Positions 8,938 to 17,049 of a stretch of 64,000 nucleotides of DNA are shown here, one piece after another. Each line of letters starts with the position of its first letter. Positions within the stretch are counted from its first letter, which is position 1. The DNA comes from Millisia brevis NBRC 105863. Lineage in GTDB: Bacteria; Actinomycetota; Actinomycetes; Mycobacteriales; Mycobacteriaceae. A model generated the notes under the pieces. That model ran no database searches and was not told where the DNA came from. It saw only the letters and a program-made list of their open reading frames with translations. A program made the position numbers and the translations under genes. The stretch spans positions 62,001 to 126,000 of the forward strand of contig NZ_BCRN01000010.1 of NCBI RefSeq assembly GCF_001552615.1. The letters run 5' to 3'.

Positions 8938-8963
8938 ACGCCCCCCGCCCGCGCGGGGGGCGT
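8938..8963. terminator. Rho-independent-type terminator
   Basis: A perfect 11-bp stem, ACGCCCCCCGC (8938-8948) with GCGGGGGGCGT (8953-8963), has a 4-base loop followed by TTT on the plus strand. It separates the small plus-strand gene from the convergent acyl-CoA ligase gene. Confidence 0.8.
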
Positions 8964-8975
8964 TTGCCGTTCGCC

Positions 8976-10631
8976 TCACCCCCGCAGCTTTCGGCGCAGC
9001 AGCTTCCCGGTCGCCGACCGCGGCAGCGAGCCGACCAATTCGACCTCGCGGGGGTACTTGTAGGCCGCCATCCGTTCGCGGCAGTAGGCGACCAGGTCGG
9101 ACTCGGTGGTCGTGCTGCCCGCGGCGAGCACCACGTAGGCCTTCGCCGACTCCCCGCGATAGTCGTCCGGGATGCCGACGATCGCCGCCTCGACGACGTC
9201 GGGATGACGCCCCAGCACCACCTCGACCTCGTGCGGCATGATCTTGTACCCGGACGCGTTGATGACATCCGTGCTCCGGTCGACGACGTAGAACCAGCCG
9301 TCCGCATCCATGAAGCCGATATCGCCGGTGCGCAGTTCGCCGCCGGTCAGCGCGGCCGCGGTCGCCTCGGGGTCGTCCCAATAGGCGTCGATCACCTGTG
9401 GGCCGCTGGTGATCAGTTCGCCGATCTCGCCGGCCGGCAGATCCCGACCGTCGTCGTCGACGATCCGGACCATCGTGTCGGAGACCGGGACCCCGACCGA
9501 CAGGACGCCGGTCTCCGCGTCGACCGGCGAGCGCGTCTCCGGCGGCACGATGTGGGTCGGCGAGGTCGTCTCGGTCTGGCCGTAGATGTTGTGGATGTAG
9601 CCGCCGAGGGCCGCCTCCAGGCGTTCGGCGACGTCGGGTTCGACCGGCGCTCCGCCGGAGTACCGCAGCCGCAGCGGGGCCATCTCGTCCGGGGTGATGT
9701 CCGATTCGTCGGCGAGCGCGATGTAGGCGGTGATCGCCGCGACCGCGAAGGCGGGGCGATGTTCCCGGATCGCGTCGGCGACCACGCCGGGATGGATGCG
9801 GTGGGTCAGCACCAGCGGTGCGCGCACCAGCATCGCGAGCGTGACCGCCCCGACGAGGCCGGTCACGTGGAAGATCGGGGCCAGCGCCAGGATCGGCTCG
9901 CCGGCGCGCAGACCGGTCCACAGCTGGTAGGTCCGGGTATTGAAGGTCAGGTTCGCGTGGCTGATGCGCGCGCCCTTCGGGAAGCCGGTGGTCCCCGAGG
10001 TGGCGAGCAGGACCGCGACGTCGTCCGGCCGGACCGGGGGGCGCGGTGGTGCGGCGCCGTCGAAGCCGGCGATCAACGCCGCCAGATCGACCGTGTCCGG
10101 TGGGCGCAGCGGCTCGACCCCGGCGAAAAGCCTTTGGTCGTCGCGTTTTTGGAGATCGCGGGCGGAGGTGGTCACGACGATCGGCACCGCTATCGCGGTA
10201 TCGGCGGCCACGGCCGGACGCACGACCCGGATGTAGAGGTCGTCGAGCGCCAGCAGCGCCGTCGGCCGGTAGCGGCGCAGCAGCCAGGCGAGCTCGTCGG
10301 TCTTGCTCATCGGGCTGATCGCCGCTGGTATGCCGCCGACCTTCCAGGCCGCGAGCACCCCGACGACGAACGCCGGGTCGTTCTGGACGTAGATCGCCAG
10401 CCGGTCACCCGGCCGGAAGCCGCGGGCCACGAGCAGGGCGGCCAGCGCGTCGGCGGCGCGATCCAACTCGGCGCGGGTGATCGTCGCATCGAAGTAGAGC
10501 ACCGCGGGCTCGTGCGGCCCGGCGGCGACCGCGGCCTCCCAGATGTCGAGGGCGGTATCGAATTCGACGGGCAGGTGGGCCGGTCGACCACCGTAGTGGG
10601 CGAGCCAGGGCCGGTCGGCGTATCCGCTCAC
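8976..10631 (-). CDS. AMP-forming acyl-CoA synthetase / ligase (paralogue 1)
   Basis: This 551-residue ANL-superfamily enzyme activates a carboxylic acid with ATP and transfers it to CoA. The signature motifs are the A3 phosphate loop TSGTTGFPKG (211-220), A5 YGQTET, the hinge/A8 region INASGYKI and the A10 lysine motif TGKLLRRKLRG at the extreme C-terminus. The GTG start at 10629-10631 begins MSGYADRPWL. It aligns along its length with the ligase at 12692-14350, including the shared opening (Y-x-DRPWLA). Ligase 1 is divergent from an XRE-TetR regulator and ligase 2 lies downstream of it, suggesting shared regulation. The acyl substrate is unknown. Confidence 0.9.
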   Translation of the reverse strand: MSGYADRPWLAHYGGRPAHLPVEFDTALDIWEAAVAAGPHEPAVLYFDATITRAELDRAADALAALLVARGFRPGDRLAIYVQNDPAFVVGVLAAWKVGGIPAAISPMSKTDELAWLLRRYRPTALLALDDLYIRVVRPAVAADTAIAVPIVVTTSARDLQKRDDQRLFAGVEPLRPPDTVDLAALIAGFDGAAPPRPPVRPDDVAVLLATSGTTGFPKGARISHANLTFNTRTYQLWTGLRAGEPILALAPIFHVTGLVGAVTLAMLVRAPLVLTHRIHPGVVADAIREHRPAFAVAAITAYIALADESDITPDEMAPLRLRYSGGAPVEPDVAERLEAALGGYIHNIYGQTETTSPTHIVPPETRSPVDAETGVLSVGVPVSDTMVRIVDDDGRDLPAGEIGELITSGPQVIDAYWDDPEATAAALTGGELRTGDIGFMDADGWFYVVDRSTDVINASGYKIMPHEVEVVLGRHPDVVEAAIVGIPDDYRGESAKAYVVLAAGSTTTESDLVAYCRERMAAYKYPREVELVGSLPRSATGKLLRRKLRG

Positions 10632-10730
10632 GCGACCCTCACTTCGCCACACTCCTACCCGGACGACACCGCCGCCCGGCTGCAGTCTACGGGCGGACAG
10701 CGGTGGGTGGTGGGGGTTACCTTGTTCAGC

Positions 10731-11591
10731 ATGGCCGAACAGAATCCGATCGGGGCGACCGTACGGCGGGCCCGCGCGCAGTCCGGACGGACCCTGCGGG
10801 ATCTGGCGGCCGGGATCGGCGTCAGCGTCGGGACGATGAGCGCGATCGAGAACGGCAAGGTGGCGCTGACGATCGACCGGCTCCACGAGATCGCCCGTTA
10901 CCTGGACGTTCCGGCGTCCGAGCTGCTCGCCCCGCAGCCCGATCAGCCGCCCGCCGAACCGCCGGCGGGAGCGACCGGGCCTGCCGGGGCGACCGGCGGG
11001 GCCTGGCGCACCTTCGCCGAGCTCGACCTCGACCCGGCGCTGCGGGCGGCGGTGCAGGTCTTCACCGACCTGGGCTATCACGGTGCGACGATGCGGCTGG
11101 TGGCGCACGCCGCCGACAGCAGCGTCGCCGGGATCTACCACTACCACCGCAGCAAGCAGCAGCTGCTGGCCACGCTGATGACCCGCACGATGGAGGACAT
11201 CGAGTGGCGGGTGGCCGCCGCCGACGCCGAGGGCGGCTCGCCCGCCGAACGGTTCGCCCTGATGGTGGAGGCGATCGCCCTGTGCCACACCGTTCGTCGC
11301 GATCCGGCGTTCATCACCGCGACCGAGACGCGCAGCCTCGAGGAGCCGGCCCGCAGCGCCGTCGCCGAGGCGCGCCGGCGCATCCAACGCCGGCTCGATC
11401 GGGCGGCTATCGCGGCCGCCGCGGACGGTTCGTTCGCCGCACCCGACCCGCGCAATACCGCCCGGGTGGTCGCCACGATGTGCATGGCGCTGCCCTATTG
11501 GTTCAGCTCCGAGGGGCCCGCGTCCTCGGCCGAGGTCGCCCGCGACTACGCCGCCCACGCCCTCGCGATGATGCAGGTTCAGCCACGCTGA
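10731..11591 (+). CDS. XRE-TetR fusion transcriptional regulator
   Basis: This 286-residue protein carries two DNA-binding folds. Residues 5-65 form an XRE/Cro helix-turn-helix (RTLRDLAAGIGVSVGTMSAI, then ENGKVALTIDRLHEIARYLDV). After a Pro/Ala/Gly linker (70-92), a TetR-type helix-turn-helix follows (FTDLGYHGATMRLVAHAADS then GIYHYHRSKQQLL), with a TetR ligand domain. The ATG at 10731 gives the full XRE domain. It lies between two related acyl-CoA ligases and a cyclase-family gene, so an acyl or acyl-CoA effector is a reasonable inference. A perfect 12-bp palindrome lies downstream of it, upstream of the cyclase. Confidence 0.85.
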   Translation: MAEQNPIGATVRRARAQSGRTLRDLAAGIGVSVGTMSAIENGKVALTIDRLHEIARYLDVPASELLAPQPDQPPAEPPAGATGPAGATGGAWRTFAELDLDPALRAAVQVFTDLGYHGATMRLVAHAADSSVAGIYHYHRSKQQLLATLMTRTMEDIEWRVAAADAEGGSPAERFALMVEAIALCHTVRRDPAFITATETRSLEEPARSAVAEARRRIQRRLDRAAIAAAADGSFAAPDPRNTARVVATMCMALPYWFSSEGPASSAEVARDYAAHALAMMQVQPR

Positions 11592-11683
11592 ACCGCAAAG
11601 TCGCTGTCCGAGGGTGGAATTCGATACCAACCGATGCTTGACCGATGCCGCGTTCGCATGTGACCCTGGTCTCACTGAACCGG

Positions 11684-11695
11684 TCGAACGTTCGA
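11684..11695. promoter_or_regulatory. Palindrome upstream of the cyclase-ligase operon
   Basis: TCGAACGTTCGA is a perfect 12-bp palindrome within CCGG...TCGG flanks, 44 bases before the cyclase start. It is a plausible operator for the XRE-TetR regulator encoded just upstream. The RBS GGAGAGG is at about 11728-11734. Confidence 0.45.
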
Positions 11696-11738
11696 TCGGG
11701 ATGTTCAGTTCTCGATTCGAGTCATTGGAGAGGTAGAC

Positions 11739-12695
11739 ATGACCACCACCCCCGATCTCACCGAACTTCTTGCGCAGGCCCCGTCCAACTGGGGCAAGTG
11801 GGGAGACGACGACGAGGTGGGCAGCCTGAATTACCTGACCGCCGAGCAGGTCCTCGCCGGCGTCGGCCTGATCCGCAAGGGCGCCCTGTTCACCCTGCAG
11901 CGGCTGATCGGCGATCCCAACGGCGACCCGGTGTGGCCCGGCCGCAGCCCCGCGACGCGGGAGATGATCCTCGACGAATCGCATTGGGACGAGGGTGGCG
12001 ACGGCCCCGCGTTCCCCGGTGGTCTGCACTACGCCGACGACAAGATCAACGCCTTCCTCCAGGGCAGCACGCAGTACGACGCGCTCGGTCACGTCTGGTA
12101 CGACGGCCGGATCTACAACGGCTACGACGCGCGCACCACCGTCGGCGGACTGGACAAGGCGAGCGTCGAGCCGATCGCGCAGCGCGGTGTCGCCGGTCGC
12201 GCGGTCCTGCTGGACATGGCGCGCTTCCGGGGCGTCGAGCACCTCGGCGCCGCCGAGACCTTCGACCACACCGATCTCGAGAAGTGTGCCGCCGCACAGG
12301 GAATCGAGATCAAGCCGCGCGACATCCTGCTGATCCGCACCAATCATCTCGACCTGTTCTTCCAGGACGCGGATGCCTTCTACGGCAGCTTCTGCGAGCC
12401 GGGCCTGGTGTACTCGGCGGAACTGGTGAAGTGGTTCCAGGACAAGGAGATTCCGAACCTGGTGACCGACACGATCGCCAACGAGGTCACCACCGATCCG
12501 CACAACGGCGTCGCCCTGGTGCTGCACAACGCGCTGATGCGCAACCTGGGCATCGCGTTCACCGAGATCTGCGATCTCGAGAAGCTCGCCGAGGACTGCG
12601 CGCAGGACGGCGTCTACGAGTTCTTCTACGTCGCGGCCCCGCTGAAGATCCATCGGGCCACCGGTTCGCCGGTCAACCCGGTGGTGATCAAGTGA
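11739..12695 (+). CDS. Cyclase-family (kynurenine formamidase-like) hydrolase
   Basis: This 318-residue protein belongs to the cyclase/kynurenine-formamidase family, metal-dependent hydrolases of cyclic amides, lactones or lactams. The metal-binding region appears as QGSTQYDALGHVWYDG, the variant (STQYDALGH) found in the longer fungal/actinobacterial subgroup in place of HxGTHxDxPxH. Further acidic and histidine residues are at ILLIRTNHLD and TDTIANEV. The ATG follows GGAGAGG. Its stop overlaps the next gene by four bases (GTGA), so it is translationally coupled to an acyl-CoA ligase. This suggests ring opening followed by CoA activation. The substrate is unknown. Confidence 0.85.
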   Translation: MTTTPDLTELLAQAPSNWGKWGDDDEVGSLNYLTAEQVLAGVGLIRKGALFTLQRLIGDPNGDPVWPGRSPATREMILDESHWDEGGDGPAFPGGLHYADDKINAFLQGSTQYDALGHVWYDGRIYNGYDARTTVGGLDKASVEPIAQRGVAGRAVLLDMARFRGVEHLGAAETFDHTDLEKCAAAQGIEIKPRDILLIRTNHLDLFFQDADAFYGSFCEPGLVYSAELVKWFQDKEIPNLVTDTIANEVTTDPHNGVALVLHNALMRNLGIAFTEICDLEKLAEDCAQDGVYEFFYVAAPLKIHRATGSPVNPVVIK

Positions 12696-14350
12696 GCTAC
12701 CGCGACCGGCCCTGGCTCGCCCGCTATCCGGCCGGTACCCCCGCGGATATCGCGGTCGAGTACGAGACCGCGCTGGCGGTCTTCGACGCCGCGGTGGCGG
12801 CGGACGGCGAGCGCCCCCTGGTGCACTACTTCGACGCGACGCTGACCTTCGCCGATATCGATCGGGCCGCGAACGCGTTGGCCGCCGCCCTGGTCGCGGA
12901 CGGCTTCGCCGCGGGGGATCGCCTGGCGGTCTACGTCCAGAACAACCCCGCCTACCTGATCGGCATCGTCGCGGCGTGGAAGGCCGGCGGGATCGCGGTG
13001 GCGATCAATCCGATGAACAAGGCGCGCGAACTGACGTACATGCTCGTCGACTCGGGGGCGACGGCGCTGCTGACCCTCGACGACCTCTGGGCCGACGTCG
13101 CCGCGGGGGTGATCGCCGACGGCGCCACCGCCGTGCGCACGGTGGTGACGACCTCGCCGCTGGACTTCCAGACCCGCGACGATCCGCGACTGTTCGCCGC
13201 CACCGTGCGGCGGCGCGCGGAGGGCACCCGGGATCTGGTCGAGATCATCGAGTCCTACGACGGCACGCCGCTCCCGGCGCCCGAGCTGTCCGCCGGCGAC
13301 GTCGCGGTCCTGACCTATACCTCCGGGACCACGGGCGAGCCCAAGGGCGCGATGAATACCCACGGCAATCTGGCGTTCAATGCGCAGACCTATCGGGAAT
13401 GGACGGGACTCGCGCCCGGCGAAGGGGTGCTCGGCATCGCGCCGCTGTTCCACATCACCGGACTGGTCGGCCACGTGATGGTCGCGATGCTGTCCCGTTC
13501 GCCGGTTGTGTTGACGCACCGCTTCGCCCCGGAGGTCACGCTCGACGCGATCCGCGAGTGGAAGCCGGTATTCACCGTCGCGGCGATCACCGCCTTCAAC
13601 GCGCTGTCGGTCGCGCCCGGCGCCACGCCCGGCGACTTCTCCAGTCTGCGGGTGCTCTACTCCGGCGGCGCCCCGATCGCGCCGGCGATCGCCGATCGCC
13701 TCGAGGGGATCTTCGGGGCCTATATCCACAACATCTACGGCCTGACCGAGACCTCGTCGCCCTCGCACGGTGTGCCGCGCGGGGTGCGTGCCCCGGTCGA
13801 TCCGACGTCGGGCGCCCTGTCGGTCGGTGTCCCGGTGTTCAACACCGTGGTGCGCGTCGTCGGCGACGACGGCGAGGAGGTGCCGGTCGGTGCGGTGGGG
13901 GAGCTGGTCACCTCCGGCCCCCAGGTGGTCGGCGGCTACTGGAACAAGCCCGACAAGACCGCGGAGTCGATCCCCGGTGGCGAGCTGCGGACCGGTGATG
14001 TCGGGTTCATGGACGCCGACGGCTGGTTCTACGTCGTCGACCGCAAGAAGGACATGATCAACGCGTCCGGATACAAGGTGTGGCCGCGCGAGGTGGAGGA
14101 CGTGCTCTACTCCCATCCCGCGGTGCGCGAGGCCGCGGTGGTAGGTGTGCCCGACGAGTACCGGGGCGAGACGGTCAAGGCCTACGTCTCGTTGCGGGAC
14201 GGGCAGTCGGCGACCGCCGACGAACTCGCCGCGTACTGCAAGGAGCGGATGGCGGCCTACAAGTACCCGCGGAGCATCGAGTTCCTCGACGAACTGCCCA
14301 AGACCGTCACCGGCAAGATCCTGCGGCGGCAGCTGCGGGCTCCGATCTGA
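12692..14350 (+). CDS. AMP-forming acyl-CoA synthetase / ligase (paralogue 2)
   Basis: This 552-residue ANL-superfamily ligase has A3 TSGTTGEPKG (210-219), A5 YGLTET, A8 region RKKDMINASGYKV and the A10 lysine motif TGKILRRQLR. The GTG start at 12692 overlaps the cyclase stop (GTGA). The opening SYRDRPWLARYPAGTPADI parallels the divergent ligase at 8976-10631, so the two arose by duplication. It probably converts the acid released by the cyclase-family hydrolase to a CoA ester. This is inferred from coupling only. Confidence 0.9.
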   Translation: MSYRDRPWLARYPAGTPADIAVEYETALAVFDAAVAADGERPLVHYFDATLTFADIDRAANALAAALVADGFAAGDRLAVYVQNNPAYLIGIVAAWKAGGIAVAINPMNKARELTYMLVDSGATALLTLDDLWADVAAGVIADGATAVRTVVTTSPLDFQTRDDPRLFAATVRRRAEGTRDLVEIIESYDGTPLPAPELSAGDVAVLTYTSGTTGEPKGAMNTHGNLAFNAQTYREWTGLAPGEGVLGIAPLFHITGLVGHVMVAMLSRSPVVLTHRFAPEVTLDAIREWKPVFTVAAITAFNALSVAPGATPGDFSSLRVLYSGGAPIAPAIADRLEGIFGAYIHNIYGLTETSSPSHGVPRGVRAPVDPTSGALSVGVPVFNTVVRVVGDDGEEVPVGAVGELVTSGPQVVGGYWNKPDKTAESIPGGELRTGDVGFMDADGWFYVVDRKKDMINASGYKVWPREVEDVLYSHPAVREAAVVGVPDEYRGETVKAYVSLRDGQSATADELAAYCKERMAAYKYPRSIEFLDELPKTVTGKILRRQLRAPI

Positions 14351-14393
14351 GTCGCCCGGTGTGATGACCCGGTGGTGATCGCCCCGGAAATGC

Positions 14394-14425
14394 CGAAGGC
14401 CCGCACCGTACGGTGCGGGCCTTCG
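14394..14425. terminator. Perfect 32-bp palindromic terminator
   Basis: CGAAGGCCCGCACCGT (14394-14409) is directly followed by its reverse complement (14410-14425). It sits between the convergent ligase and rpf genes and can act in both directions. Confidence 0.8.
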
Positions 14426-14438
14426 TGCGTTGCTCGGC

Positions 14439-15104
14439 TCAGAAGAACGGGAGCGGCGGCAGCTCGGGAAGCGGCGGCAGTGCCGGCGGCGGGCCACCGA
14501 TCACCAGCGGGTGGAAGGCGATGCCCTGACCCTGGCCGTCGACGATCTGGTCGCGCAGCTGCTCGTTGCCGGTGAGGGCGACGACGATGTCCGCGGCACC
14601 CTCGGCGACCGGGTTGGCCGGCTCGCCCGGAACCAGCGGGGCGATCGCGGGCGGCAGCACGGCGGGGGCGTTGTCCTGGACGGCGGTGACCGTGTCGTCG
14701 ACGGCGCTGACCGCGGGTGCGTCGCGCTGCGTCGGGGCGGAGGTCAGGCCGAGCTTGGAGGAGCAGGACGGCCAGGCGTTCCAGCCCTGGCCCTCGAGGA
14801 CGCGCTCCGCGACGACGATCTGCTGCTCACGGGTGGCCTTGTAGGCCACCGGCGCGTAATCGCCGCCTCCGTAGGCGTTCCAGGTGCTCGGGGAGAACTG
14901 CAGGCCACCGTGGTAGCCGTTGCCGGTGTTGATACCCCAGTTGCCGCTCGACTCGCAGTTGGCGAGGCGATCCCAGTCGGAATCGGGTGCGGCCTGCGCG
15001 ACACCGGAGAACACGATCCCCGCGGTGCCCATGATGGCGCCGGTGACGGCAACCTTCGCGACGGTCGCTCCCGCCGGAGCCGGCTTTCGATGGCGTCCGC
15101 TCAT
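14439..15104 (-). CDS. rpfA: Secreted resuscitation-promoting factor (RpfA-type)
   Basis: This 221-residue exported lytic transglycosylase cleaves peptidoglycan glycan strands and stimulates regrowth of dormant cells. It has an N-terminal signal peptide (basic MSGRHRK, hydrophobic core, cleavage after AQA at about 39). The Rpf domain follows directly (43-115): SDWDRLANCESSGNW with catalytic Glu51, and Cys50 and Cys113 expected to pair. The remainder is an Ala/Pro/Val-rich tail with no LysM or G5 domain. It is shorter than M. tuberculosis RpfA but sits in the same neighbourhood (Rv0867c). Upstream are a 350-base leader and a perfect CRP-type site. Confidence 0.93.
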   Translation of the reverse strand: MSGRHRKPAPAGATVAKVAVTGAIMGTAGIVFSGVAQAAPDSDWDRLANCESSGNWGINTGNGYHGGLQFSPSTWNAYGGGDYAPVAYKATREQQIVVAERVLEGQGWNAWPSCSSKLGLTSAPTQRDAPAVSAVDDTVTAVQDNAPAVLPPAIAPLVPGEPANPVAEGAADIVVALTGNEQLRDQIVDGQGQGIAFHPLVIGGPPPALPPLPELPPLPFF

Positions 15105-15114
15105 CAGGCGAATT

Positions 15115-15300
15115 CCTCTCCCGTTCGCATCGTCACGAGGCTTTCCCGCTTCGGCTGCGACCTATGTGTCCGGTCTGCCGCTTCCCCGTCGGGCCGACGG
15201 TGTGTACCGGTCGAGCCCGTCCCGTTGGGGAAGCCTCCCGAGACGGTACGAGATTTCCTCCGCCGCGTCACTACTTCGTGACCATCCGTCCGCGCCGCTT
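15115..15300 (-). promoter_or_regulatory. Structured rpf leader, candidate c-di-AMP (ydaO-type) riboswitch
   Basis: This is part of a 356-base gene-free stretch (15105-15460) upstream of rpfA. Read on the minus strand it is rich in pairing segments: GGCTTCCCC with GGGGAAG, and CCGTCGGCCCGACGG. It includes CCGAAGCGGGAAAGCCTCGT about 50 bases before the start, which resembles the conserved 3' part of ydaO riboswitches (CCGAAUCCG...AGC..CCUCGU). Actinobacterial rpf genes are known to be controlled by this riboswitch class. The match is partial and I could not fold it. A covariance-model search would decide. Confidence 0.4.
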
Positions 15301-15398
15301 TCGGCGCCCGTCCGCTCGGGCTGCTCGTATTTTTGCAGGCCATGTCCATTGTTTGCCGTTCCCACGCCGATATTCGGGCTCAAAACCGACCAAGAAAA

Positions 15399-15414
15399 TG
15401 TGATACAGATCACA
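15399..15414. promoter_or_regulatory. CRP/Cmr/GlxR-type binding site upstream of rpfA
   Basis: TGTGATACAGATCACA fits the TGTGA-N6-TCACA consensus of actinobacterial cAMP receptor proteins with perfect 5-bp half-sites. It lies 295 bases upstream of the rpfA start, in front of the long leader. In M. tuberculosis rpfA is a known target of the CRP protein Rv3676, so the same control is likely here. The divergent promoter side faces the end of a minus-strand gene, so rpfA is the only sensible target. Confidence 0.8.
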
Positions 15415-15460
15415 AGGTCACGATACGATCAAGATCTATGGCAACGGCGTTCCGGACGCG

Positions 15461-15730
15461 TCAGCGCGTGCGTCGTCCGGAGGACAGTGCGTAGACGAGT
15501 CCGACGACAAATCCGGCGGGCGCGCACATCGCGAGCAGATAGAGCCACGGGCCCGGCTGGGATACCCCGAAGATCAACAGGCCGAAGATCACGATCGTCG
15601 CCACGAGGCCGAGGATGAACAGGCCCAGGGCGAGCGGATAGAGCACGCTGCGCGGGCGTGGCTCGGGCGGTGGGGGTACCGGCCGGGGGGACGCGGGGGA
15701 TGCGGGGGGAACAGGCTCAGGGGTCGACAC
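15461..15730 (-). CDS. Small two-helix membrane protein
   Basis: This 89-residue protein has a Pro-rich cytoplasmic tail (MSTPEPVPPASPASP...) followed by two hydrophobic helices (LYPLALGLFILGLVATIVIF and GPWLYLLAMCAPAGFVVGLVYAL) and a short basic end SSGRRTR. Its position between rpf and cspB matches Rv0870c-type integral membrane proteins of mycobacteria. Function is unknown. It reads away from cspB, leaving a 230-base divergent region. Confidence 0.75.
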   Translation of the reverse strand: MSTPEPVPPASPASPRPVPPPPEPRPRSVLYPLALGLFILGLVATIVIFGLLIFGVSQPGPWLYLLAMCAPAGFVVGLVYALSSGRRTR

Positions 15731-15829
15731 CGCCCCACGGTATCCGGCCGGCGGTGCGCCGGTCGTAGCCCGCTGCCCGGCGCACCCGGCGCCGGACGTG
15801 GGCCGGTACGTCGGCGGCAGCCGTTCGGC

Positions 15830-15835
15830 TAGACT
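15830..15835 (+). promoter_or_regulatory. Putative -10 element of cspB
   Basis: TAGACT fits the actinobacterial TANNNT -10 consensus. It would start a transcript near 15842 with a leader of about 120 bases, as expected for cold-shock genes. No convincing -35 is visible. Confidence 0.4.
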
Positions 15836-15960
15836 TGTCCCAGCGCGTTCCGCTCATCGGCGGGGCGCTTTATTTCGTGGTTGGCCCGACCGAATCGGCC
15901 CACCACGATCCGTGAGCGAGAGATGCGGCGGACCCGTGGGCCCGCCTCGAGGACGAGTGG

Positions 15961-16389
15961 GTGACTGCGGTGCCGACCGGCAGGGTGAAGTGGTACGACG
16001 TCGACAAGGGCTTCGGTTTCCTGGCCCAGGACGACGGTGAGGACGTCTACGTCCGTGCGTCCGCTCTGCCGGCAGGTGTCGAGGGGCTCAAGTCCGGTCA
16101 GCGCGTCGAGTTCGGGATGGCGGCGGGCCGCCGCGGCCCGCAGGCGCTGAGCGTGACGCTGCTCGAGCCGACGCCCTCGGTCCGGCAGAACATCGCCGCC
16201 GCCCGCAAGGAGGCCGCAGCGGCCAATCGGCGGTCCCCGGACGAGCTGCACGGGATGGTCGAGGACATGATCACCCTGCTCGAGGCGAAGATTCAGCCCG
16301 AACTGCGCCGTGGGCGCTACCCCGACCGCAAGACCGCGGAGCGGATCTCCGAGGTCGTGCGGGCGGTCGCCCAGCAACTCGGCGAGTAG
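15961..16389 (+). CDS. cspB: Cold-shock domain protein, long form
   Basis: This 142-residue protein is an RNA/single-stranded-DNA-binding chaperone. The cold-shock domain (residues 6-70) has RNP1 KGFGFLAQ and RNP2-like DVYVRASAL. It is followed by a C-terminal extension of about 70 residues ([20 protein letters not shown] to [10 protein letters not shown]), as in M. tuberculosis CspB (Rv0871), unlike 67-residue CspA. GAGG lies 8 bases before the GTG at 15961. A second in-frame GTG at 15970 would give the more usual opening PTGRVKWYD, so the start is uncertain by three codons. Confidence 0.9.
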   Translation: MTAVPTGRVKWYDVDKGFGFLAQDDGEDVYVRASALPAGVEGLKSGQRVEFGMAAGRRGPQALSVTLLEPTPSVRQNIAAARKEAAAANRRSPDELHGMVEDMITLLEAKIQPELRRGRYPDRKTAERISEVVRAVAQQLGE

Positions 16390-16434
16390 CTCTGCGGATC
16401 GGGGCGGGCTCGGATCGGGGCGGCGGAGACGACA

Positions 16435-16475
16435 CGAAGGGGCGCCCGGCACATTCCGTGCCGGGCGCCCCTTCG
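16435..16475. terminator. Bidirectional terminator between cspB and the DUF2771 gene
   Basis: There is a perfect 18-bp stem (16435-16452 with 16458-16475; arm includes GGCGCCCGGCAC) and a 5-base loop. It lies 45 bases after cspB and 20 bases beyond the convergent stop. Confidence 0.85.
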
Positions 16476-16494
16476 TATCCGTCCCGACCGGGGC

Positions 16495-17049
16495 CTACTG
16501 GGGCGCGTCCTCGGCGGACGACTCGACGGCCGCTCCGGGTGTGGTCTTGATCGACCACACCGCGTGGCTGACGATCGTCTCCTGCATCGTCTGGGCGTCG
16601 ATGATGCCCGCGGGCAGCCGCACCTCGACGCCGACCAGCGGGCGGCCCTGCGCGTCGATGGGGGCGACGGTGACCGCCGACGGCGCCTGGCCGGAGTCGA
16701 ACCACTGGTCGTACTCGACCAGCGCGGAACCGGCGTCGTAGAACGACGCGAGCAGCCACGGGGCGTCGGCGACCTCCTTGGGGACCGACAGCTGCAGCGG
16801 ATGCTTGTCGCGCACCGGCACATCGACCGTCGGACCCTGCTCGGCGGCGCAGAGCGGCTCCTGGACGGGGCAATAACGGTAGGGCGGGACCGATACCGTG
16901 CGGCCGTCGGCATAGGCGGTCAGCCGCGGCGGCTCGGAGTGGCTGCCGCGCAGCCCGGTGACGATGGCCACGATGGTGCCGATGGCGACCGCCAGCACCA
17001 GCACGGCCGCGCCGATCAGCAGGAGACGGCCGCGGATCGTCGTGCTCAC
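16495..17049 (-). CDS. DUF2771-family exported protein
   Basis: This 184-residue protein has one N-terminal membrane segment (GRLLLIGAAVLVLAVAIGTIVAIV) and an extracytoplasmic domain carrying the DUF2771 pattern LTAYADGRTVSVPPYRYCPV. Cys residues at YRYC and EPLC may form a disulfide. In mycobacteria this family (Rv0875c) sits directly beside the MFS protein Rv0876c, as here. The GTG start overlaps the MFS stop by four bases, so the two are translationally coupled. The molecular role is unknown. Confidence 0.85.
   Translation of the reverse strand: MSTTIRGRLLLIGAAVLVLAVAIGTIVAIVTGLRGSHSEPPRLTAYADGRTVSVPPYRYCPVQEPLCAAEQGPTVDVPVRDKHPLQLSVPKEVADAPWLLASFYDAGSALVEYDQWFDSGQAPSAVTVAPIDAQGRPLVGVEVRLPAGIIDAQTMQETIVSHAVWSIKTTPGAAVESSAEDAPQ

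Noticed and set aside
8964-10700. Plus-strand frame of several hundred codons fused in front of the XRE-TetR gene, and the minus-strand frame extending past 10631 to 12653
   Set aside because: Both are read-through of antisense sequence. Only the ligase (8976-10631) and the regulator (10731-11591) have protein-family signatures.
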